Shown: positions 16,748 to 24,169 of the stretch, in pieces
Numbering within the stretch: the stretch's first letter is position 1
Layout of the letters: each line of letters opens with the position of its first letter
Origin: Duganella guangzhouensis
GTDB taxonomy: Bacteria; Pseudomonadota; Gammaproteobacteria; Burkholderiales; Burkholderiaceae_D
Direction: 5' to 3'
NCBI RefSeq assembly: GCF_009674535.1
Contig: NZ_WKJK01000019.1
Location: forward strand, 62,001 to 126,000
Length of the DNA: 64,000 bases
Notes under the pieces: generated by a model
Told to the model about the DNA's origin: nothing
Seen by the model: only the letters and a program-made list of their open reading frames with translations
Databases searched by the model: none
Position numbers and translations under genes: made by a program

Positions 16748-16769
16748 CCGCCCGTCATCGGGCGGTTTT
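16748..16769 (+). terminator. Rho-independent terminator after the Tim44-like gene
   Basis: The stem CCGCCCG / CGGGCGG (7 base pairs) has a TCAT loop and is followed by TTTTGTTTTG. It lies 38 bases after the Tim44-like stop and 20 bases before the ubiJ start. It would separate or attenuate transcription between the two. Confidence 0.75.
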
Positions 16770-16788
16770 GTTTTGAACGGCACAAAGA

Positions 16789-17397
16789 ATGATTTCATTG
16801 AATCCAGGCAGTTTCTCCGCGGCGCCCGCCAGCGCCGCCATCAACCATTTGCTGGCGCAGGAGCCGTGGGCGCGCCAGGAGTTGCAGCGTCACGCCGGCA
16901 AGATCGCCTGCATCGACGCCGGCTCGGCCGCGCTGCGCCTGCGCGTGACGGCCGACGGCTATCTGCAGCCGGCGCCGGCGGACGAGCCGGCGCGGGTCAC
17001 CATCCGCGTTCGTCTGTCCGACCTGCCGCTGATCCTGCAAAACCGCGAGCGCGCGTTTTCCTACGTGCAGATCGAGGGTGATGCCGAGTTCGCCAACGCC
17101 ATCTCCAGCCTCAGCAAGTCGCTGCGCTGGGAGGCCGAACACGATCTGGAAAAAGTGGTGGGGCCGATCGCCGCCGTGCGCGCGGTGGCCGGCGCCAAAG
17201 CCGCACTGGACGCGGTGCGCAGCGGCCATCAGAAGCTAGCTGAAAACGTGGCCGAATTCCTGCTCGACGAAAAACAGGTGCTGGTGCGGCCGCAGACGGT
17301 AGAGGCATTCTCGGCCGATGTATCGCGCCTGCGTGATGACGTCGAGCGCGCCGCCAAGCGCCTGGCCAGGCTGGAACAAAAACTGGGAACCCAATGA
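16789..17397 (+). CDS. ubiJ: Ubiquinone biosynthesis accessory factor UbiJ (SCP2 domain)
   Basis: A 202-residue protein with an SCP2 sterol-carrier-like domain in the first ~110 residues and a C-terminal helical segment (RDDVERAAKRLARLEQKL) matching YigP/UbiJ proteins. UbiJ binds ubiquinone intermediates and helps assemble the soluble Ubi complex with UbiK. Its last four bases overlap the ubiB start (ATGATG), so UbiJ and UbiB are translationally coupled. Confidence 0.9.
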   Translation: MISLNPGSFSAAPASAAINHLLAQEPWARQELQRHAGKIACIDAGSAALRLRVTADGYLQPAPADEPARVTIRVRLSDLPLILQNRERAFSYVQIEGDAEFANAISSLSKSLRWEAEHDLEKVVGPIAAVRAVAGAKAALDAVRSGHQKLAENVAEFLLDEKQVLVRPQTVEAFSADVSRLRDDVERAAKRLARLEQKLGTQ

Positions 17398-18962
17398 TGC
17401 TGAAATTCTTGCGCCTGCTGAAAATCCTGCGGGTATCGGTGCGGTACGGCCTCGACGAAATTGCCATCTCCGGCTTGCGCAAGCCGCGTATCACCAAGCT
17501 GATCGACACGGTGTTTTTCTGGCGCGACCTGTCGGCGCCGCGCGGCGAGCGGCTGCGCATGGCGCTGGAGGAGCTGGGGCCGATCTTCGTCAAATTCGGC
17601 CAGGTGCTGTCTACCCGCAGCGATTTGATTCCGCCCGATCTGCAAATCGAGCTGGCGCGCCTGCAGGACCGGGTGCCACCGTTCGATTCCGACCTGGCGA
17701 TCGCCCAGATCCGCAAATCGCTGGGCGCGCATCCGGACCAGTTGTTTGCCACGTTTGAACGCACGCCGGTGGCCTCGGCCTCGATCGCCCAGGTGCACTT
17801 TGCGACGCTGAAGGATGGCCGCCAGGTGGCGGTCAAGGTGCTGCGTCCGGGCATGAAGAAAACCATCGACGACGACGTCGCGCTGATGCATGTAGCGGCC
17901 GAATGGATCGGCAACCTGTGGGCCGACAGCAAGCGCCTGAAGCCGAAAGAGGTGGTGGCCGAGTTCGACAAATACCTGCACGACGAGCTGGACCTGATGC
18001 GCGAGGCCGCCAACGCCAGCCAGCTGCGCCGCAACTTCGCCGATTCGCACCTGCTGCTGGTGCCGGAAATGCACTGGGACTATTGCTCCAACAGCGTGAT
18101 CGTCATGGAGCGCATGTACGGCATACCGGTGTCGCAAATCGACCGCCTGGAGGCGGCCGGGGTCGACCTGAAAAAGCTGTCCAGCGATGGCGTGGAAATT
18201 TTCTTCACCCAGGTGTTCCGCGATGGCTTCTTCCACGCGGACATGCATCCGGGGAACATCCTGGTGTCGGTCGAGCCGGAAACCTTCGGCCGCTACATCG
18301 CGCTCGACTTCGGCATCGTCGGCACGCTGAACGACTTCGACAAGGATTACCTGTCGCAGAACTTCCTGGCCTTCTTCCGCCGCGACTACAAGCGTGTGGC
18401 CGAGGCGCATATCGAGTCCGGCTGGGCGCCCAAGGAAACCCGCGTCGACGAGCTGGAAGCGGCGGTGCGCGCCTGTTGCGAACCGATCTTCGACCGGCCG
18501 CTGAAAGACATCTCGTTCGGCCAGATTCTGCTGCGGCTGTTCCAGACCTCGCGCCGCTTTAATGTCGAAGTGCAGCCGCAGCTGGTGCTGCTGCAAAAGA
18601 CGCTGCTGAATATCGAAGGTCTGGGCCGCCAGCTCGATCCCGACCTCGACCTGTGGAAGACCGCCAAGCCGTATCTGGAGAACTGGATGGCCGAGCAGGT
18701 CGGCATCAAAGGCTTCATGCAGCGCCTGAAAGCCGAGGCGCCGCGCTACGCCCACATCTTCCCGCAGCTGCCGCGTCTGGTGCATCAGGCGCTCGAACGG
18801 CAGGCCGACAAGCCGGCCGATAATGCCGAGCTGATCAAGGTGCTGATCCATGAACAGCAGCGCACCAATCGCCTGCTAAGCGCGGTGATCTACTTCGCCG
18901 GCGCCTTTGCGCTGGGCGTGGCCGGCTTGCAGTTGTACCTGCGCTATCACCAGCTGGGCTGA
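17394..18962 (+). CDS. ubiB: UbiB, ABC1/ADCK-type atypical kinase for ubiquinone synthesis
   Basis: The 522-residue member of the UbiB/COQ8 family has the KxGQ motif in VKFGQVLSTRSD, the alanine-rich loop VASASIAQVHFA and the lysine strand VAVKVLRPGM. The catalytic residues are in FFHADMHPGNIL and LDFGIVG. The C-terminus has a hydrophobic anchor (LLSAVIYFAGAFALGVAGLQ). It acts at the inner membrane in quinone head-group modification, probably by ATP-driven handling of intermediates. It overlaps ubiJ. Confidence 0.96.
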   Translation: MMLKFLRLLKILRVSVRYGLDEIAISGLRKPRITKLIDTVFFWRDLSAPRGERLRMALEELGPIFVKFGQVLSTRSDLIPPDLQIELARLQDRVPPFDSDLAIAQIRKSLGAHPDQLFATFERTPVASASIAQVHFATLKDGRQVAVKVLRPGMKKTIDDDVALMHVAAEWIGNLWADSKRLKPKEVVAEFDKYLHDELDLMREAANASQLRRNFADSHLLLVPEMHWDYCSNSVIVMERMYGIPVSQIDRLEAAGVDLKKLSSDGVEIFFTQVFRDGFFHADMHPGNILVSVEPETFGRYIALDFGIVGTLNDFDKDYLSQNFLAFFRRDYKRVAEAHIESGWAPKETRVDELEAAVRACCEPIFDRPLKDISFGQILLRLFQTSRRFNVEVQPQLVLLQKTLLNIEGLGRQLDPDLDLWKTAKPYLENWMAEQVGIKGFMQRLKAEAPRYAHIFPQLPRLVHQALERQADKPADNAELIKVLIHEQQRTNRLLSAVIYFAGAFALGVAGLQLYLRYHQLG

Positions 18963-18967
18963 GCGCC

Positions 18968-19561
18968 ATGACCGAGTTCCAGCAGCGCGATCCGGCGTCG
19001 CCCGCGTTCTGGGATGAGCGTTTCGAGCGTGGCTTCATGCCGTGGGACCGGGGCGGCGTGCCGCAGGCGCTGCGCGATTTCGCCGCCGCCAGCGCGCCGC
19101 TGCACACGCTGATTCCAGGTTGCGGTTCGGCTTACGAGCTGGCTTATCTGGCGCAGCTGGGCTGGGACGCCACCGCGATCGATTTTGCGCCGCAAGCGGT
19201 GGCGCAGGGCAGGGCGGCGGCTGGCGCGCATGCCGAGCGGGTGGTGCAGGCGGATTTCTTCCAGTGGCAACCGGCGCGGCCGCTGCAATTGATCTACGAG
19301 CAGGCTTTTCTGTGCGCGATGCCGCGCGCCATGTGGCCACAGGTGGCGGCCCGCTGGGCGCAGCTGCTGCCGGTTGGCGGTCTGCTGGCCGGCTATTTCT
19401 TCTTTGACGAGGCGGCCAAGGGGCCGCCGTTCGGCATCCGCCGTGAGCAGCTGGAGCAGCTGCTGCAGCCGGCCTTCACCTGCGTGGCGGATGACACCGT
19501 CAGCGACTCGATCCCGGTGTTTGCCGGCAAGGAGCGCTGGATGGTGTGGCGTCGCAATTAA
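18968..19561 (+). CDS. TPMT-family SAM-dependent methyltransferase
   Basis: The 197-residue protein matches the thiopurine S-methyltransferase family. It has the N-terminal FWDERFERGFMPWDRGG, the SAM-binding PGCGSAYEL, AIDFAPQAV, and the central QAFLCAMP. Bacterial members methylate thiols, selenium or tellurium compounds; the substrate here is unknown. It begins five bases after ubiB and may be co-transcribed with it. Confidence 0.88.
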   Translation: MTEFQQRDPASPAFWDERFERGFMPWDRGGVPQALRDFAAASAPLHTLIPGCGSAYELAYLAQLGWDATAIDFAPQAVAQGRAAAGAHAERVVQADFFQWQPARPLQLIYEQAFLCAMPRAMWPQVAARWAQLLPVGGLLAGYFFFDEAAKGPPFGIRREQLEQLLQPAFTCVADDTVSDSIPVFAGKERWMVWRRN

Positions 19562-19564
19562 AAC

Positions 19565-19930
19565 TTAATCGCGGCGCGGATTGTTGGGATGGTCGTCGCG
19601 GCCGTTCGGCACGCCGTCATGGTCATTGTCGCCGCGCGCCCAGCTGCCGCGCGTCATTTCCCAGTGGCCATTGCGCTCAACCCAGGCTGGCTGGTGATAC
19701 ACATAGCCACGGCGTTCGCGTTCCCAGTGGCCCTTGACCCACACATGGCGCTGGTTGCGCCAGTCCCAATAGCCAGGCGCCCAGACGTAGCCGTGGCGTG
19801 GCGGCGGCACCGCCTCGTCGCGCGGCGCCGGTGGCGCGGTTTGCACCACGATGACAGCGGCGCTAGCTGGAACGGTGACAGTGCCGGCGGAGGCCGCGAG
19901 GGCGGCCGCAAACAGTAGTTTCCTGATCAT
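19565..19930 (-). CDS. Small exported YXWQ/WxxGxW-type repeat protein
   Basis: A 121-residue protein with a signal peptide (MIRKLLFAAALAASAGTVTVPASA), then short tryptophan-rich units (GYVWAPGYWDW, HVWVKGHWERE, PAWVERNGHWEM) and an Asp/Asn-rich tail resembling a calcium-binding loop (DNDHDGVPNGRDD). Proteins of this kind are common in Burkholderiales and of unknown function. A strong ribosome site (AAGGAG) supports the start at 19930. It is convergent with the methyltransferase gene, only three bases apart. Confidence 0.8.
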   Translation of the reverse strand: MIRKLLFAAALAASAGTVTVPASAAVIVVQTAPPAPRDEAVPPPRHGYVWAPGYWDWRNQRHVWVKGHWERERRGYVYHQPAWVERNGHWEMTRGSWARGDNDHDGVPNGRDDHPNNPRRD

Positions 19931-20011
19931 GTTGAGTCTCCTTAAAGGTGAGTGACTACCGTTATAAGGAGTTACGATCGGAATGTCTGTGCGGATCACC
20001 GCATTGCAGTG

Positions 20012-20356
20012 CTACGGCTCGTTTTTCTCCGGTACCCGGATGCCATCGCTGCGCGAGACCGGTTGCAGCAGCAGGAGTAACAGGCCACAGCCTAGCATGG
20101 CGGCGCCGGACAGTTCCGGAACCGGACTGGCGGCGGCCTGCGCCGTCGCGTTCGCAGGTGGTTTAGGCGGCACCAATTGCTCGTCGGGACTGGTCGGTGC
20201 GGCCGGAGGTGCTTCGACCGTGATTTCGGGCGCTCTGGCGGACGGCAGTGTGACCGTACTGCGCTGGTCGTCGATGTAGTCGTGCGCGCGGATGGCCCAC
20301 GCCGGGCTGCTAGCCAGCACGGCGGCATGGAAAATTGCAACGGAGAGCCTGTTCAT
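20012..20356 (-). CDS. Small exported hypothetical protein with C-terminal membrane segment
   Basis: A 114-residue protein with a signal peptide (about 1-21, ending SPAWA), a proline-rich middle, and a C-terminal PVPELSGAAMLGCGLLLLLLQ segment. The P-V-P-E motif before a hydrophobic helix resembles a degenerate PEP-CTERM signal, though the basic tail is weak. GAAGGGG five bases upstream of the ATG supports the start. No family recognised. Confidence 0.55.
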   Translation of the reverse strand: MNRLSVAIFHAAVLASSPAWAIRAHDYIDDQRSTVTLPSARAPEITVEAPPAAPTSPDEQLVPPKPPANATAQAAASPVPELSGAAMLGCGLLLLLLQPVSRSDGIRVPEKNEP

Positions 20357-20374
20357 GGCGGCCCCTTCTCGGGA

Positions 20375-20584
20375 TTATTTTGATTTTGTAGCTGGGTGAC
20401 GACGGTTCGGCAAGATGGGCGGATGCTTCAGTGCTTGCAGCACCAGCAGGACGCCAACGCACAACAAGATGGCGCGGTGGTGCACCGGTTGTTCTGGCGA
20501 CTTGGCCAGGAATTTGCTGTCGGCGGCAACGGCCGAACCAGCCAGGCAGGCGGCGATAGCGCCGGCGAAGAAGTATTTTTTCAC
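20375..20584 (-). CDS. Small exported or membrane hypothetical protein
   Basis: A 69-residue protein with GTG start at 20584, chosen because AAGGAA lies just upstream; a longer ATG frame from 20605 would include the ribosome site. It has an N-terminal signal segment (KKYFFAGAIAACLAGSAVA) and a second hydrophobic stretch (AILLCVGVLLVLQAL) followed by a basic, proline-rich tail. It lies 18 bases upstream of the preceding entry and may be its operon partner. Function unknown. Confidence 0.5.
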   Translation of the reverse strand: MKKYFFAGAIAACLAGSAVAADSKFLAKSPEQPVHHRAILLCVGVLLVLQALKHPPILPNRRHPATKSK

Positions 20585-20789
20585 GGAATTTCCTTGTTTA
20601 ATCAATGAGTTGGCGCGTCGTTGGAACGGGACGAATAGCGAGGCGGCGACTCAGGGATTGGGAAATCAGCGCTTGTTAGATAGTATTAAATCATGCCTAA
20701 CTACAATAAGCGAATAGATTTTCCCAATGAAATCGATTACCGACACAGCTTTGGCTATAGGAAACAGTCAGGTGGCTGGCAAAAGGCTT

Positions 20790-20795
20790 TATAAT
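20790..20795 (+). promoter_or_regulatory. Putative -10 box for the fmdB-DUF502-aspS run
   Basis: TATAAT lies 32 bases upstream of the FmdB-like start. No good -35 element is present at the usual distance. The rest of the 20585-20827 gap is AT-rich and shows no gene. Confidence 0.35.
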
Positions 20796-20827
20796 TCAGG
20801 GTTTTGAAGATTTTTGCGGAGTAATCA

Positions 20828-21100
20828 ATGCCGATCTACGCTTACCGCTGCGAAGCATGCGGTTTTGCCAAGGATGTTTTGCAAAAGATGTCCGATCCTC
20901 AGTTGACGGTATGCCCGTCCTGCGGCAAGGAGTCGTTTAAGAAACAAGTGACTGCGGCGGGCTTCCAGTTGAAGGGCTCGGGCTGGTATGTGACCGATTT
21001 CCGTGGCGGCACGCCGCCGGCCACCGGCACCGCGCCGGCCCAGAAAGCGGAAGCGGCCGCGCCGGCACCGACGCCATCGGGCGGTTCCAGCGACACCTGA
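20828..21100 (+). CDS. FmdB-family zinc-ribbon protein
   Basis: A 90-residue protein with the MPIYAYRCEACG opening and two CxxC pairs (CEAC, CPSC) forming a zinc ribbon. A conserved GFQLKGSGWYVTDFRG segment and a low-complexity Ala/Pro tail follow. FmdB-like proteins are regulator-like small proteins of unclear role. It is followed at 28 bases by the DUF502 gene and then aspS, the usual order in betaproteobacteria. Confidence 0.9.
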   Translation: MPIYAYRCEACGFAKDVLQKMSDPQLTVCPSCGKESFKKQVTAAGFQLKGSGWYVTDFRGGTPPATGTAPAQKAEAAAPAPTPSGGSSDT

Positions 21101-21128
21101 AGGTCTCCGTTAACCACCAAGGAATTCG

Positions 21129-21746
21129 ATGCGTAAATATTTCATTACCGGCTTGCTGATTCTGGTCCCACTGGCGATTACCGCCTGGGTGCTGAACCTG
21201 GTGATCAGCACCATGGACCAGTCCCTGCTGTTCGTGCCGGAACGCTGGCAGCCGCGTACCCTGTTTGGCTTCGATATTCCCGGCCTGGGCACCTTGCTGA
21301 CGGTGGTCATCGTGTTCCTGACCGGTCTGCTGACCAACAACCTGGTCGGCAACTACGTGGTGCGCCTGTGGGAAAAGCTGTTGACCCGGATTCCGGTGGT
21401 GAGCTCGCTGTATTCCAGCGTCAAGCAAGTGTCGGATACGTTGTTCTCGTCGTCCGGCAATGCGTTCCGCAAGGCGGTGCTGATTCCGTATCCGCACCAG
21501 AATTCGTGGACCATCGCGTTCCTGACCGGCACCCCGGGCGGCGACGTCAAGAACCACCTGGTGGGCGACTATGTCAGCGTGTACATTCCGACCACGCCGA
21601 ACCCGACCTCCGGTTTCTTCCTGATGATGGCCAAGAAGGATGTGGTCGAACTCGACATGAGCGTCGATGCGGCCCTGAAGTACATCGTTTCGATGGGGGT
21701 GGTGGCGCCGGAAGATGCGCCCAAAATCATCGCCCAAGAGAAGTAA
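21129..21746 (+). CDS. DUF502 family membrane protein
   Basis: A 205-residue protein with two N-terminal membrane segments (about 5-27 and 55-80), then conserved IPVVSSLYSSVKQVSDT and GDYVSVYIPTTPNPTSGF segments of DUF502. Function is unknown. AAGGAA precedes the ATG. It lies between fmdB and aspS and is probably co-transcribed with both. Confidence 0.88.
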   Translation: MRKYFITGLLILVPLAITAWVLNLVISTMDQSLLFVPERWQPRTLFGFDIPGLGTLLTVVIVFLTGLLTNNLVGNYVVRLWEKLLTRIPVVSSLYSSVKQVSDTLFSSSGNAFRKAVLIPYPHQNSWTIAFLTGTPGGDVKNHLVGDYVSVYIPTTPNPTSGFFLMMAKKDVVELDMSVDAALKYIVSMGVVAPEDAPKIIAQEK

Positions 21747-21784
21747 AATTAACTGAGTAACTTAACCTGAACCGAGAAATAAAC

Positions 21785-23593
21785 ATGTCCTCAATGCGTA
21801 CTCACTACTGCGGCCTCACCACTGAAGCGCTGCTTGGCCAAACCGTCAGCCTGTGCGGCTGGGTACATCGTCGCCGCGACCACGGTGGCGTGATCTTCAT
21901 CGACTTGCGCGACCGCGAGGGCCTGGTGCAGATCGTATGCAATCCGGAACAGGCTGAAGTCTTCAAGGCTGCTGAATCGGTACGTAACGAGTTCTGCCTG
22001 CGCGTCACCGGCGTGGTCAAGGACCGTCTGGCCGGCACCGTCAACAACAACCTGAAATCGGGCAAGATCGAAGTCATCTGCTCCGCACTGGAAGTGCTGA
22101 ACGCCTCGGTGGCGGTGCCGTTCCAGCTGGACGACGACAACCTGTCGGAAACCACCCGTCTGACCCACCGCGTGCTGGACCTGCGTCGTCCACAGATGCA
22201 GAACAACCTGCGCCTGCGCTACAAGGTGACGATGGAAGTGCGTAAATACCTGGACGAGCTGGGCTTCATCGACATCGAAACCCCGATGCTGACCAAGTCG
22301 ACCCCGGAAGGCGCGCGCGACTACCTGGTGCCATCGCGCGTCAACGCCGGCAACTTCTTCGCGCTGCCGCAATCGCCACAGCTGTTCAAACAGCTGCTGA
22401 TGGTGGCCAACTTCGACCGCTACTACCAGATCACCAAGTGCTTCCGCGACGAAGACCTGCGCGCCGACCGTCAGCCTGAATTCACCCAGATCGACTGCGA
22501 AACCTCGTTCCTGAACGAACAGGAAATCCGCGATCTGTTCGAAGACATGATCCGTAAAACGTTCAAGAACACCATGGACGTCGACCTGCCTAACCCGTTC
22601 CCGGTGATGGACTTCGCCGAAGCCATGGGCAGCTACGGTTCGGACAAGCCGGACATGCGCGTCAAGCTGCAGTTCACCGAACTGACCGACGTCGTTAAAA
22701 ACGTCGAGTTCAAGATCTTCAACGCCGCCGCCAACCTGCCGAACGGCCGCGTGGTCGGTCTGCTGGTACCGAAAGGTGGCTCGATGCCGCGTTCGGAAAT
22801 CGACGCCTACACCCAGTTCGTCGCCATCTACGGCGCCAAGGGCCTGGCTTACATCAAGGTCAACGAGAAAGCCAAAGGCCGTGAAGGTCTGCAATCGCCG
22901 ATCGTCAAGACCATCGACGACGCCACCCTGGCCAAGATCCTGGAACTGACCGGCGCGCAAGACGGCGACCTGATCTTCTTCGGCGCCGACAAGGCGAAAG
23001 TGGTCAACGATGCGATCGGCGCGCTGCGCGTCAAGATCGGCCATTCGGAATTCGGCAAGGCCAACGGCCTGTTCGACGACGTCTGGTCGCCGCTGTGGGT
23101 GATCGACTTCCCGATGTTCGAATACGACGAAGAGTCGGATCGCTGGACCGCGACCCACCACCCGTTCACCGCGCCGAAAGACGGCCACGAAGACTGGCTG
23201 GAAACCAATCCGGGCGCCTGCATCGCCAAGGCCTACGACATGGTGCTGAACGGCTGGGAACTGGGTGGCGGCTCGATCCGTATCCACCGCGAAGACGTGC
23301 AGTCGAAAGTGTTCCGCGCGCTGAAAATCGATGCCGACGAAGCCCGCCTGAAGTTCGGCTTCCTGCTGGACGCGCTGCAATACGGCGCGCCTCCGCACGG
23401 CGGTCTGGCGTTCGGTCTGGACCGTATCGTCACGCTGATGACCAAGTCGGATTCGATCCGCGATGTGATCGCCTTCCCGAAAACCCAGCGCGCACAGGAT
23501 CTGCTGACCCACGCGCCGTCGGAAGTCGACGAGAAGCAGCTGAAAGAGCTGCACATCCGTCTGCGCGCGGCCGAGCCGAAAGTCGCCGGCTGA
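21785..23593 (+). CDS. aspS: Aspartate-tRNA ligase
   Basis: A 602-residue class II aminoacyl-tRNA synthetase. It has an N-terminal OB-fold anticodon domain (VSLCGWVHRRRDHGGVIFIDLRD), the catalytic core with motif 2 in CFRDEDLRADRQPEFTQID, the bacterial GAD insert domain, and motif 3 near GGLAFGLDRIV. It attaches aspartate to tRNA-Asp; whether it is discriminating cannot be decided here. A strong terminator follows immediately. Confidence 0.97.
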   Translation: MSSMRTHYCGLTTEALLGQTVSLCGWVHRRRDHGGVIFIDLRDREGLVQIVCNPEQAEVFKAAESVRNEFCLRVTGVVKDRLAGTVNNNLKSGKIEVICSALEVLNASVAVPFQLDDDNLSETTRLTHRVLDLRRPQMQNNLRLRYKVTMEVRKYLDELGFIDIETPMLTKSTPEGARDYLVPSRVNAGNFFALPQSPQLFKQLLMVANFDRYYQITKCFRDEDLRADRQPEFTQIDCETSFLNEQEIRDLFEDMIRKTFKNTMDVDLPNPFPVMDFAEAMGSYGSDKPDMRVKLQFTELTDVVKNVEFKIFNAAANLPNGRVVGLLVPKGGSMPRSEIDAYTQFVAIYGAKGLAYIKVNEKAKGREGLQSPIVKTIDDATLAKILELTGAQDGDLIFFGADKAKVVNDAIGALRVKIGHSEFGKANGLFDDVWSPLWVIDFPMFEYDEESDRWTATHHPFTAPKDGHEDWLETNPGACIAKAYDMVLNGWELGGGSIRIHREDVQSKVFRALKIDADEARLKFGFLLDALQYGAPPHGGLAFGLDRIVTLMTKSDSIRDVIAFPKTQRAQDLLTHAPSEVDEKQLKELHIRLRAAEPKVAG

Positions 23594-23605
23594 TATGTGC
23601 TGTAG

Positions 23606-23631
23606 AAAAGGCGCCTGCGGGCGCCTTTTTT
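23606..23631 (+). terminator. Rho-independent terminator after aspS
   Basis: Perfect 10-base-pair stem AAAAGGCGCC / GGCGCCTTTT with loop TGCG, running into seven or more T residues. It ends a few bases before the nudB start codon at 23639. Confidence 0.85.
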
Positions 23632-23638
23632 TATCTCC

Positions 23639-24106
23639 ATGAACAAGCCCTACAAGATCCCCGAATCGGTGCTGGTGGTGATCCACACAGCCGACCTGCA
23701 GGTGTTGCTGATCGAGCGCGCCGACAAGCAGGACTATTGGCAATCGGTGACCGGCTCGCTGGACGCGGTCGACGAGCCCTTGCTGGCCACCGCCGCGCGC
23801 GAACTGTTTGAAGAAACCGGCATCGTCGCCGACGGCGAGCGCATCGTGCTGCGCGACTGGCAGCTGTCCAACATCTACGAAATCTATCCGGTCTGGCGCC
23901 ACCGCTACGCGCCCGGGGTGACCCAGAATACCGAACACGTCTTTAGCGTTGAGGTGCCGCGCGACATCGGCATCACGCTCAGTCCGCGCGAACACGTCAA
24001 CCACGTCTGGTTGCCGTATCTGGCGGCGGCCGATCAGTGTTTTTCGCCGTCCAACGCCGAAGCGGTGTTGCAACTGCCCCGAATGATACAAAACTTTAAC
24101 AAATAA
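23639..24106 (+). CDS. nudB: Dihydroneopterin triphosphate diphosphatase (Nudix)
   Basis: The 155-residue Nudix hydrolase removes pyrophosphate from dihydroneopterin triphosphate in folate synthesis. The Nudix box runs from GSLD through ARELFEETGI (about residues 40-63) and the NudB-type residues YWQSVTGSLD and NTEHVFSV are present. The ATG is placed immediately after the aspS terminator T-run, with no visible promoter between, so some read-through or an unseen promoter inside aspS is expected. Confidence 0.9.
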   Translation: MNKPYKIPESVLVVIHTADLQVLLIERADKQDYWQSVTGSLDAVDEPLLATAARELFEETGIVADGERIVLRDWQLSNIYEIYPVWRHRYAPGVTQNTEHVFSVEVPRDIGITLSPREHVNHVWLPYLAAADQCFSPSNAEAVLQLPRMIQNFNK

Positions 24107-24169
24107 TAATTACTTTTCTGGTAAGATTGAAGTTGATTTCAATCAATGTTTCTATCGGAAAAGCACTTT

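Noticed and set aside
21791..24091. Minus-strand open frame of 766 codons over aspS and nudB
   Set aside because: It crosses a strong terminator and two genes with canonical motifs. Composition is shadow-like.
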